Source: Trichobilharzia regenti
Lineage: Eukaryota; Platyhelminthes; Trematoda; Strigeidida; Schistosomatidae
Reading direction: 5' to 3'
Length of the DNA: 64,000 nucleotides
NCBI GenBank assembly: GCA_944472135.2
Contig: OX235262.1
Location: forward strand, 83,116,903-83,180,902
Shown piece after piece: positions 49,430-59,129 of the stretch (the stretch's first letter is position 1; every line of letters begins with the position of its first letter). The translations under genes were made by a program, and so were the position numbers. The notes beneath the pieces are model-generated. The model was not told the origin of the DNA. It made no database searches and worked only from the letters and a program-made list of their open reading frames with translations.

Positions 49430-50190
49430 GATGTGGTTGTGTTCTCTAAGCTGGATGGTTAATTTGCGAAGCTTTCATCGACCTACTAGGCGACATCTTC
49501 AGCACACAAAGCAAAAAGCACAAAGAAAATCACATTACCATATATAAAGGATATCTCAGAAATAACTACAAGACTCTTCAAACCTTTAGGAACTAACGTC
49601 GTACACAAACCAACAAAGTCACTTCACTCAATTCCATGTCAACCAAAAGACTCAACAGCGAAAGAAGATAAAACCAACATCATCTACAAAATAAATTGTA
49701 ACAACTGTGAAAAACACTAAAGTGGACGTCTCCATCGTCTTCGTATCCCCGAATATAAGCTAGCCGTCAAAAGACATGATATCCACTCCCTCATATCACT
49801 ACATACAGACAACCACGGATATCAATTCGACTCGGACAACGCTCAAATATTAGAGAGAGGAAACAACAAGAATGTTAGAGAATTTTTAGAAGCTTGCCTG
49901 GTATTCCAGTGAATCATCAATCAATAGACACATCGAGAAAGACAAAATTTATCAACCAATAAGAAAGAAACTTCACACACAGAGGGTCAAAGTTCAAGCC
50001 AAATAAACAATAAGTTCCAATACAATACAACCAATCACGTCCAAGGTCACCGACCAGGAGAGATGATTAATAAACTCGTGGAGAAATCTAAAAGCCCACT
50101 TCAACAAATTGAAGTATAAGCTGAAGATGTCGTCTAGTTGGGGGATGAAAGCTTCGCAAATTAACTCTCCAGCTAAGAGAATACAACAAA
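49430..50190 (+). mobile_element. Penelope-like element fragment with inverted arms (PLE copy 7)
   Basis: The ends 49447-49505 and 50120-50178 are inverted copies (aatttgcgaagctttcatc / gatgaaagcttcgcaaatt). Between them the plus strand holds a decayed PLE: the connector (SLNSMSTKRLNSE region), a lost GIY-YIG core, and HTDNHGYQFDSDNAQILER with EFLEAC. It sits in the intron between the exons at 50294 and 49223. Confidence 0.75.
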
Positions 50191-50293
50191 ATCAAAAATA
50201 TTTCAGATGTTTTTTCCTCATTTTTAGGAAACAAATAAAACCTTCTCTAAAAATAAGTATTCAAAATAATGTAGGTGTTTCAGTTTAACTTAC

Positions 50294-50341
50294 TATCTTT
50301 CCGAGGATATGGTGTCAATTTTCCTGGTATCTTAGTTGAGT
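50294..50341 (-). CDS. Micro-exon, 48 nt, N-x-T repeat module
   Basis: Acceptor tacctttctttgtag and donor gtaagttaaactg. Only phase 1 is open (STKIPGKLTPYPRKD). The codon split across the upstream junction is AAC, so the joined sequence begins Asn-Ser-Thr, an N-glycosylation sequon spanning an exon boundary. Confidence 0.85.
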
Positions 50342-50899
50342 CTACAAAGAAAGGTAAAGATAGCAGAGTGTAATTTTTGATTATTTTGCAATATTATTCA
50401 TAACTGTGAGTCTGATCGATATTATACAACATAACCTTATTTTTTTCATGATGAATCTTGTGACTAATAATCAAGTTTTCTCTTGTTCTGAGTAGCAACA
50501 TTAGAAACGAATGGTCATCTTTCTTGTTTTACATGAAGTCATAGAGTGAATTCTTGTTTGAGGCTAATTTGAATTCAAATATGATCGATATCTGTGGTCA
50601 CTTCATTTTATAAGTTATCAAAAGATTTTACGTCTTTCATATATTTTCGAGAAATCTTAGAACTTATAAGTAGAATATTGTGTGTGATATTAACTACAAG
50701 AATCCTCGGGTGCAAGTTACTAGGCAATACTTGGAGTACCAAGAAGGCGTTAAGGGCCGATTGTCCAAGGCCAGCTGTTTTTCAGCATCAACGAAACAAA
50801 ACGTGTGTGGCTGTCTAGAAAGAAAGTTTTGTAATAATGTAGGCATCAGATGAATAGAGACCTTATGTACTCAGTCAACGGTTCAATATTCAATCTGAT

Positions 50900-52200
50900 G
50901 ATAAGACTTCAAATTGGTTGAAGACAGAAAGACACTCACTTGAGGAATTGTTGAGGTGGACGATACATCTACAACAGTATGGACTTACCACCTCGTATGT
51001 CATATGAAAGGAAAATTTGTTGGTAGATGTTCAATCAAGATAGGTTGACGAGGCTGAGTTACATGTGACTGTATACAGAATTCATGCTCTAGAACATCAC
51101 CTATTAAGAATTGCCCACTCTCAAGCATTGGGTTCTACCACTGACACAACTGACTACTGATGCAATAGATATAAACTGACCTACGACTAATGCGGAGCTA
51201 ACCATGTTTCTCAGCCAGGAGGAACGATGAAAACTGAAAGTTTACAGAACTTTAGCTTGGCGAGTAAATGGTATAAGCTGATTGGCGACGATACCTCAGT
51301 AACTACACCATGAGGTTACGCTAGACAGTTACCAGCTAACACATTAAGATACAGACAAATCGACTGACCTGTTGAGATAAAGCAGTTACTGACCAAGAAT
51401 GAGAGATGTTGCATATATGTACTGTGTTGTCCGCAGTATCATTTTATGAAAAGGTATCAGTGTATATGCTCGTCTCTATAATCGATCCCATTTACGGTAG
51501 TAGACGATTTGTGATACTTAGATGTAATGGGATATTTTCTCTTGGTAAGCAGTACCTGCTGGTAATGACAGAATACGTCGCATGATGGGTAGACACGGTC
51601 ATTTATCAATGCGCGAAAGGTATGGCCGGTGCAGATTACGGTAAACCAGAGATGATGCTGACAGATCAGAGTTTAAACAATGAAACTGGAGAACTTATTG
51701 AGCATTTGCAACAGTTAAGTATTTGGAGAGATCAGATAACACCATATCGTCTTCAAACTAATCCTTAGATTGAGGGAAATAACATAGCACTAAGAGCGAG
51801 TCTGACATCATAGGAAGGCAACTAGGATAAAGGAGCTTGGGTTAGTTCCACTAGAAAATCGTCTCTTTATCCAGGAAACAGCAAAGAAGCCGCTATTTTG
51901 CCTAATGTTTGATAGAAAACCACGACCACTATAAGAAAACTTTGCCGAATAATCATGAGTGGTGTTCGACTAGACGGAAAATAAAAATAAAAAGCAGCCA
52001 GAAATCTGAAGTAGAAACCGAAAATCTACTCTGAGAAATTAAGAGAAAGAGAAACAATGCATTACTGTTGAAGAGTGAGATCAGATGAAGTATACAGAAG
52101 GTGTGTCGAGTTCAAGAAAACTCCTTACAAAGTGGGAAGCGTCGTACACTGTGACCAAGAGACGTTATCCTGTTTATACTGTCAGAAGAATGGACAAACA
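50900..52200 (+). mobile_element. Decayed Ty3/gypsy-like pol (RNase H end and integrase)
   Basis: Plus strand: LEELLRWTIHLQQYGL near 50939-50990 matches the RNase H tail (RW-x4-LQ-x-Y), with a decayed V-D-V-Q-S-R where ADALSR is usual. Integrase follows: YLLVMTEYVA near 51556, MMLTDQSLNNETGEL near 51648-51697 (second catalytic Asp) and ITPYRLQTNP near 51738. EFKKTPYKVGSVVHCDQ near 52110-52160 resembles the post-integrase region. Many stops and frameshifts; no LTRs recognised. Located between the exons at 53001 and 50294. Confidence 0.68.
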
Positions 52201-53000
52201 GAAAAGTGTTAACAGCATACGAGGGCAGAGATGAACACAGTAGGATAAAAAAAGTCAGCACCAATAGTCACCAAGAGCGAGCATCACCTAGAGAGTTGGA
52301 GAGGCTGCGCTCGAACAATTTTGACAGGAATACATGTGCCATATGTGCTACTAGTGAAAATTTATAAGCAGTATATTTTGCATGATGCTTTCATCAAAAA
52401 TCTTGAATAGCGAAATGGCGGATAAAGTGGCGATTAGGAGAAATGCAAAGATTATTCGTGAAATAACATAAAAAGCACAAAATGTAGACTAAAGAATGAG
52501 AATACGAAGAACTTTTACAAATGGAAATATCAGCGCAGAGTTTCTGTATTTTGCAATCACTGTAAATTATAAGCTGATTAAGTATCCTGCTGTCAAATAC
52601 ATCTGTGTTCTTCCACACACAGAGAGCTAAAATTCCTAGTCACTTGTCTTTTAAGGGTGTGATCTGTGTCTTCTCGGTTTAAGAATAGTAGTGCATTAGT
52701 CAGGTACTCATTATCGTTCGTTGAAATACTGTTAATCTTGCAACAAGTCAATTGGGAGAATGCATTATCTGGTCACTTGAAGCATATTAAAACTATACCT
52801 TTGTTTTATGGCAAACGCTCTATGGAATGATAGAAGTGACGATACGAAGCAATGTCGACTAAGAAATATGGAGGTGCCAGTAGAGTTTTTGTTTAAAAAT
52901 TCAAATACGATACACAGAATTATTGTAAACGCTTAAAACGGTTGAAAATTCAAAGGTGAAAAACATAAATCAGAAATCACTTCATTTTAGTTTAACTCAC

Positions 53001-53048
53001 TCAATTTATTAGGCAATGTTACCACTCTTACTGGCCTCCTAGTTGGAT
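53001..53048 (-). CDS. Micro-exon, 48 nt, N/H-x-T repeat module
   Basis: Acceptor ttttatatattatag and donor gtgagttaaact. Only phase 1 is open (PTRRPVRVVTLPNKL). The first 20 bases are close to those of the exon at 47814, and the donor flank gt(a/g)agttaaact is shared with the exons at 50294, 47814 and 58180, suggesting tandem duplication of exon plus adjoining intron. Confidence 0.85.
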
Positions 53049-53197
53049 CTATAATATATAAAAGTGATTAAGAGATTTCTTTTCTAGGATATTAGATAAA
53101 CAAGAAGAGTAAATTACCGATGAAAACACCTTTCAATAATAATAAATATTTAAAATGATGAAAGTAGTGTATTAAAATTTATTTCATTTCAGCTTAC

Positions 53198-53236
53198 GGG
53201 TTCTCAGAGTAAATTTCACTGGCTTCTTAACTGTTT
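53198..53236 (-). CDS. Micro-exon, 39 nt, P-V-K module (short form)
   Basis: Acceptor tttatctattgacag and donor gtaagctgaaatg flank 39 nt. Only phase 1 is open, encoding TVKKPVKFTLRT. It carries the T-x-x-x-P-V-K pattern of the 48-nt modules but is three codons shorter. It lies only 149 bases before the next module exon. Confidence 0.78.
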
Positions 53237-53689
53237 CTGTCAATAGATAAAAACATACAAATAACAGTTGAAAACTTTCTTCCATACTTCAGTAAGGGTA
53301 ATAAGATATTCTACAACAAATATGATCAGTCAAAAGATGCATATATAATTCAAATATTTATATTGGCCTTTATCTGATCATGTTTCAATTGAATACGCGA
53401 AAATAAGTACTAATCCCTTTCATAGCCTGAATGATAACATTCTCATAACTTAATCAGAATTACTCTGAACATAGGCACACTGGTTACGAGCTTAAGACCA
53501 CAATAGAATAGTCTTCAGTAAAAGCAAGGGTTTCACAATCACTGCTTAACTGAAATCAAGTGATGATATAAACCTTTGAGTAGCCCATCTTATGGTGACC
53601 TTTAACTTAACTCTCATGACACAATACTACTTAAACGATACTGGTAACACATGAAATTCATTGTTAAGGAAAGTTTTGATGTTATTAGA

Positions 53690-54110
53690 TAGTTGAAGGC
53701 AATCGGCCACAGGCAGCTGTCGACCTAGGTTTCGCGCTAATTGTCACTCGTCAGCAGGAAGTCATGTCCCTTCTGAGATTCTAACCCGCGTCACCTAGTA
53801 CTGAAGTCAGAGACGCTTTCACTCAGCTATTCGGGCTTGCGACTGCCCTCCTGTAGGACTGTAGTGGGTATTTTGATTGAACACAAGTAACTAGTGTGAC
53901 GTGTCTAGTCCTTTCTTTGGTGCTGAATAAATTCCATCAGTCAGGTTTGCAACTATCTAATATCACCAAATCAGTGTGCACGGTGATGGTGAGCTGCCTA
54001 GAATGGTGGTAGCCACACTGCAAACCTGACTGACAGAATTCCGGCTGTACCAAAGAAAGGACTAGACACATCAGACTAGTTACTACTGTCCAATCAAAAG
54101 TTTTGATTCT
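53690..54110 (-). repeat. Composite tRNA-like repeat plus foldback element
   Basis: 53700-53850 is the tRNA-like segment on the minus strand (gaatagctgagtgaaagcg, then a degraded box B). 53885-54095 is an imperfect inverted repeat. Left: agtaactagtgtgacgtgtc ... cagtcaggtttgca. Right: tgcaaacctgactgacag ... gactagacacatcagactag. The third copy of this composite in the window. Confidence 0.7.
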
Positions 54111-54726
54111 ATTATAAAATCTTATTGATTTGCAATCCAAAATATGATTAGTTAATGAGAAACATAATAATAATAATTTAAACGACTTCCACTGACATTG
54201 TTTATTCAAAATGAATAGCAATCACTGTCTTATTTCATTGATCAAGAGAATTTTGCTTGTTTTTGTTTACAAATAAAACTAAGCAGACAGTTAACAAATA
54301 AACAACAGATCAACAAGAAAAGACTTATTATGGTGAAGTTAAAATGTAGGAATTTCGTGGTATTTATTTACTAATGATAAGACTACCTCAAATGCCGCTC
54401 ATTTAGTGGGCTGTCGTCAATGTAGCTATACATAAATGTGAGTTGCCTTAGAATTTGAATCAGCCACCTCTAAATTACAAGTATGACTCACTATTAGCTG
54501 ACATACACTGACCAACTTCTGGTTATGTCAAAAATTATGACAGAATGAGCATTATAGGAGAGCAATACTACTAGGCATGTTCCATGAAAAGGCAGATGTA
54601 GTAATTAAATGCATAGTTTTCTTGATAAATCTTGATATTTGTCTTTTTTCAAATAAATTATTAGGAAATTCTGAGTAAAATCTGGCAATAATTCAAAGTT
54701 TAAAGTCATCATTTTATTATACTTAC

Positions 54727-54768
54727 CGTTTGGACTAGGTGTACTTATTGCTCTGAAATGCGGAGAAA
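54727..54768 (-). CDS. Micro-exon, 42 nt, SPH type
   Basis: Flanked by acceptor cgcgcattttag and donor gtaagtataat. Only phase 1 is open, encoding SPHFRAISTPSPN. The first 12 bases (TTTCTCCGCATT) match the paralogous exon at 44441, and both are 42 nt. An internal AG lies 16 nt into each exon, a possible alternative acceptor that would break frame. Confidence 0.82.
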
Positions 54769-54844
54769 CTAAAATGCGCGACAGAAAAAAAAATAGAATC
54801 AGCTTACGGTTATCACATGTTAATGAAACAAACAGCGGGCAATG

Positions 54845-55738
54845 AGAGAACAGCCATAAAATGGACTCACACAAAAACTTGGAGGATCTGGACTTCGCCG
54901 ACGATGTATTTATGTCTGATTTCCCACAAACTGGAAGATATGCAAGTGATGAAAAGCAACAAGTTGGCAGAAGAAGCATAAAAGATAGGACTTCAGGTGA
55001 ACATAGAGAAAATAGAGGTGATGAAGATTCCTAGCCAACACCAACAGCAACAACAACAACAGACAACAACCAGTCAGCATAAATGGGAGTAACCTAAAAG
55101 AAACATACTCCATAACCTACCTACCAGGGAAGCGTCGTTTCACCTACAGGCGGAACTGACAAGGACATCAAAGCCAGAATCGGAAAAGCAAGACAAGCTT
55201 TCATTACTCTTAAGTCTGTGTGGAGGTCAACAGCACTCAGAATCAAAAATAAGATCCGGATTTTCAACTCCAATGTGAAGTCAGTCAGTGCTACTATACG
55301 GATCAGAGACTTGGCGAGTCATAAAGAGCACATCAAACAAACTACAGACCTCTATGAACAGTTGTCTTCACTCACTACTCAGGATCAGATGGCCAGAAAA
55401 GATCAGCAACAGGGATCTCTGGAAATGAGCGAACCAACCGAACAGGAACCGATTGTGAAACAAATAGGCAGGAAGAAATTGACATGGATTGGCCATACTC
55501 TGAGGAAACCATCAGGTGATATCACTAGGCAAGCTATTGCTTGAGTGGAACCCGAAAGGGAAGCGGCGATTTGGTCGTCAGTGCTAGGGTGACTTGGAGG
55601 AGGTCATGTGAATAGGAGATGAAAGCATGTGGGCAGACGTGAAGCCAGATGAAAACGTTGGCAGAGGACCGAACGCAATAGAGACACATGGCTGAAGCCC
55701 AATGTTTCTCTAGGAAGTAAAGGAAATAATAATAATAC
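54845..55738 (+). mobile_element. RTE-type retrotransposon, RT motif C to 3' end
   Basis: Plus strand: NLEDLDFADDVF (54872-54910) contains the catalytic Asp pair. Then come a Thr/Gln-rich stretch, GGTDKDIKARIGKARQAF, LKSVWRSTALRIKNKIRIFNS, QEPIVKQIGRKKLTWIGHT and SGDITRQAIA, with frameshifts between. The 3' end is 'aaataataataatac' at about 55738. It is opposite in sense to the micro-exon gene and lies between the exons at 55795 and 54727. Confidence 0.82.
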
Positions 55739-55794
55739 AGCACTTACTTCATAACTAAAGCATGCTTAACTACAATTTACTTACAATTAGAATT

Positions 55795-55818
55795 TTTCGT
55801 TAGAAGCTCTGACTTTCT
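55795..55818 (-). CDS. Micro-exon, 24 nt (LLTKNSN)
   Basis: Donor gtaagtaaattg is strong. The acceptor chosen is the AG of agaaagtcag, because it gives a 24-nt exon open in phase 1 (LLTKNSN) while the other two frames stop. Upstream AGs would give 28 or 32 nt and break symmetry. The LTK core resembles the SLTK of the exon at 39396. Less certain than its neighbours because several AGs compete. Confidence 0.6.
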
Positions 55819-56449
55819 GGTGAAGTAAGAAGCAGACATCAGCTTGTTTCTATTATAAATACATGCCTTTTGAGCCAGACAGAATAATATTTTTAGAAAC
55901 TAAACACACTGACTTATAGCTTTCATCAATCTAGCTACAAACCACATTTGATGTCATAAGTTCATAAAATAATATGGCAGTGTTATATACGTTAGATTAA
56001 ATACTGAGTATCCGTGTTGTCTTTTTCGTTCTTCCAAAAAATGAAAAGTATTGAGAATCAGGCATAAGTCATATCTACTGTCTCCAGTCACTAACTCCAG
56101 TAACCAAATAATTTGTGGTGAATTCAACTCTAGATCATTCCAGTTAGCAGACCACACAGTGATACCGCATTAATAAGTGGATGACGTTTTGAGCACATTA
56201 TATTGCTAATAATTCACATGAGTGTCAGTTTGTGTGGGTTATATGAAATCAACTTGTTTATTTTAGAGTTACATTATACCAAAGAACCGAAATTCTTCAC
56301 CCACATAATTTCCTGTGTTGATCGTTTACACAATGATAACTTGACTCTCTCATGGCAATCTTTGGAGGATAATTACTGTTCATGATAATAAAAAAAACAT
56401 TTTTCCTATTCAAGTGAATGCTGCATATGATTGATAGTTGTTGTTACAG

Positions 56450-56730
56450 GAAGATTTCAGAGTGGTGTCCGCGCTAAAATCACGATAGAACCGATAGAAG
56501 TTAGAATTCAATGACCATTTAGTCTGTCCCCAGTGGCTAAATGTTCTGAGAGCTTATCCTGTAATAAGAAGGTCCTAGATTCGAATCCCAGCGATGCGAA
56601 CAGCTGGTGAGACCCAGACTGGGGGGAAACATCTCTCCAGTAGTCTGTGGTTTCCACTAGTCCTCTTAATGCGATATCAACCCTTGGTCAAACTTAAAAC
56701 AAATCCGGATAAGCATCCAGTCAGTAATTT
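56450..56730 (+). repeat. Diverged SM-alpha-like repeat
   Basis: Leader (tagaagttagaattcaatga), tRNA-like segment (cagtggctaaatgttctgag; box B tagattcgaatccc), ribozyme-like segment reduced to CTGGTGA ... GGGGGAAAC, and a changed 3' part. The oldest-looking copy. Confidence 0.5.
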
Positions 56731-57077
56731 TTCACTTCATTTAATTATACCGCATTTCAAAAACATCTTCGTGACGAGATCACTTTTACTTGTTTAAGAT
56801 AACTATAAGCAATGAGCACTACACTGCTTTTATTCGTTATTCAGGAGAATTTAACAACACTTAGAATCACCTCAAACAAATACAACACTATATATTTATC
56901 ACTTATTGTAATCGAACTGGAGATTACTTGTGCTATTCAGCTGGGAGGTATTCAGTGGTATCAGGTGCACAATACTTATACGTCTATCAGGATCTTTCTT
57001 GTTATAAAATGATGCAAAGAAAAAATATTCACCGCACTTTCACAAATAAGAATTCAAATAGAAATTTTGTAACTTAC

Positions 57078-57089
57078 CAGGTCGCTGAC
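57078..57089 (-). CDS. Micro-exon, 12 nt (Q-R-P)
   Basis: A 12-nt exon between acceptor caaaacctttag and donor gtaagttac. In phase 1 it gives only Gln-Arg-Pro plus the split junction codons. It resembles the other 12-nt exon at 46702 (Arg-Arg-Pro, also ending in G), and each lies upstream of a 42-nt SPH-type exon (here with a 24-nt exon between). That makes a chance splice-site pair less likely. Confidence 0.68.
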
Positions 57090-57469
57090 CTAAAGGTTTT
57101 GACAAAAATTATGAAAAAAGTAGCTTCAACATTATTTATGAAGTAAATAGTTTGCTTAAAACTAATTAAAATTCATTTCTGCCACAGTAGAGTATGCCTA
57201 TAAAACATGGTATACTGAATACACAGTATGTACTGTAGAAGGTATTTTCAGATTATCCGATTTCTTCATATTTATTTTATCCAATATGGTCAACCCAATA
57301 ATGATTCTTTCGCAAATTCCAACTTGCTTACTTGTTAAACTTGTTAGTCTGACAACAGACTTTCCAAGTGTCAAAAATTCACTGCTTCTCGCTTCAGTGT
57401 ATTAGAGAATTCTTTCCTTTACGCGACGAATTAGTCAAAAATTAATACATGAGTGGTTTAACAGTAGAA

Positions 57470-57665
57470 TGCTAGTCAGCTTTGCACGTGGCCTAATGTA
57501 TGACTCCCAACCAACGTACTGCTAAACCTCGATTCGCTAATAGCATACCGCATAAAGGGTGAAGATTGGACATGAGTATCGTAACCCTAACCCGTAAAAA
57601 TGACGATACCGCTGCTTTTGAAACCTCAAAGCTGATGCTTGAAGCCACATATTCATCCCATTTGG
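57470..57665 (+). repeat. Degenerate tRNA-derived repeat
   Basis: Tail blocks 'cccgtaaaaatgacgatacc', 'gctgcttttgaaacctcaaa' and 'gcttgaagccacatattc' follow the order of the family tail at 44910. The head has lost recognisable boxes. Confidence 0.45.
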
Positions 57666-57916
57666 AATGCAAAAATGAAAAAGATCTACTATTATGAATA
57701 TTGGATAACAGTATGATTCCTCCATATTGGCATTAAATACCATTCATATAGGTTTGAGCTGCTTTGAATTTCGCTAATACCTTATAGACCTACGTACAAG
57801 CAAAGTGATAAATGCTCAAATAAACATCAATAATCTCAGTGGAAATCTTTTTCAGTCAAGAGTATAGAATCAATGACTAAGACCTTCAAAACTGATTTCC
57901 TTTTACCGCAACTTAC

Positions 57917-57964
57917 TGTAATTGACAGAATGGCGTTTTTCATCTAGTGGATCTGACTTTGATT
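57917..57964 (-). CDS. Micro-exon, 48 nt, charged segment
   Basis: Acceptor ttattctttcgcag and donor gtaagttgcg flank 48 nt. Only the phase-1 frame is open; the other two hit stops. It encodes SKSDPLDEKRHSVNY plus split codons, a charged, unstructured-looking segment. It is the most 5' confident exon of the minus-strand gene. The last base (A) joins the next exon's GT to make Ser. Confidence 0.8.
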
Positions 57965-58179
57965 CTGCGAAAGAATAAAAATTAACAGACAGATATTTTA
58001 AGCATATTTCATTGTTTACAATAAGTTAACGAAAAATAGGCGGTCTGCTTAAATCACTGGGCTACCAAAATTACTACTTTCCACTGAAATTTTTAATTTC
58101 ATCTGAATTTATCATTGTTTTAATCGTCAAGTTATATGAAATGACCAAGGACACGAATTTGCGCGCTGGTTTAACTTAC

Positions 58180-58192
58180 TTTCAAGTAAACG
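58180..58192 (-). CDS. Possible phase-converting exon, 13 nt
   Basis: Donor gtaagttaaacc is strong and shares its flank with the module exons. Acceptor gaattgcacag gives 13 nt, read as RLLE from phase 0 to phase 1, which would switch the gene into its phase-1 series. An alternative acceptor gives 23 nt (phase 2 to 1). Confidence 0.35.
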
Positions 58193-59129
58193 CTGTGCAA
58201 TTCTTCAACGAAATGAAGATATCCTACAGATTATTTCTTTACATGTAAATCGTGTATGAAGAAAAAAGTATTTTGGAACAAAATATGCCGAAAATGTTTG
58301 CACCATATGTTCGCATATTGTGTAAAATAAGGCTTTATTATTATGAACACTATTACAGCTATCTTGGAACTGATCTGTTTAAGATTTTTGTATTCATATG
58401 ATATTTGCTTTTGGTGAAGAAATATTCTTTTCACAAATTTAATACGATAATAGTTTTTAATGAAAACACATTGCCTTATTTAGTACTTCTATGTATGGGT
58501 CAGTATCTAACTTCTCAAACAACTGTGAACTGAAGAAAAAAGCTTCTGTGTTGCGTATCACTAAAAGTGTACATATATTTTTGCCGATATATATATAGTG
58601 TCTATTACTGTTATGTACACATTATCGGAGAATATTCGAAGTAATATAGTCAGCTTCTGTACATTTTAGAATTGGATGGTTTACACATGAACCCTGATAG
58701 GCACATAAAATTGACAGAGACAATTTTACTACACAAAAACAATCGTGTATAAATTTCATTCAGGAAGACATTAGCGTAGTTTTGCTTAAAATCAAGATCT
58801 GTCTACCAGTCATCTTCATCAAGAAGTATTTTTGGTGTCACCTGTGGAACGGAATGAATATTTTATTCTACATTACACGAAAAACATCTCAAATATCGCA
58901 GTTATTCTGCTGAAGCTTAATTTAGCTATTATAGTTCACAAATCTAAATTATTTCTTCCTTCTAACTTCAGTAAATCACGGGAAAATCAAAGGCTTATGG
59001 AAAAAATAAATCTAAAGTGTGAAATACAAAGCTAGGAGAGAAAATTATTACAATAATAAAAGCTTTATTCTGAAATTTTCAGCGAGTTTCATTGCAGGAT
59101 TTCTTTTGTACAAGACAAAAACTATATAA

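Larger units (their letters stand above)
6110..57964 (-). other. Candidate micro-exon gene (MEG-like), at least 18 exons, span of the confident exons
   Basis: Seen: 18 short minus-strand segments, each preceded by a pyrimidine-containing AG acceptor and followed by GTAAG or GTGAG. Their lengths in transcription order are 48, 12, 24, 42, 39, 48, 48, 48, 48, 54, 12, 42, 48, 48, 42, 27, 42 and 27 nt, all multiples of three. Every one reads through in the frame where two bases complete the previous codon and one base is left over, so every intron is phase 1. The joined sequence is 699 nt (233 codons) with no stop. Known: schistosome MEGs consist of symmetric micro-exons that can be skipped without changing frame, and usually encode secreted variant proteins. 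Inferred: this is one MEG, although the 29.5-kb gap between 37151 and 7672 could separate two related genes. The predicted product is rich in Lys/Arg, Thr, Pro and Ser. No catalytic motif is visible. Start, stop and promoter are not identified. Introns are packed with transposons. Confidence 0.82.

Noticed and set aside
54605..54979. 124-codon minus-strand open frame
   Set aside because: It runs through the real 42-nt exon at 54727 and out into intron and antisense RTE sequence; only the exon part is supported.
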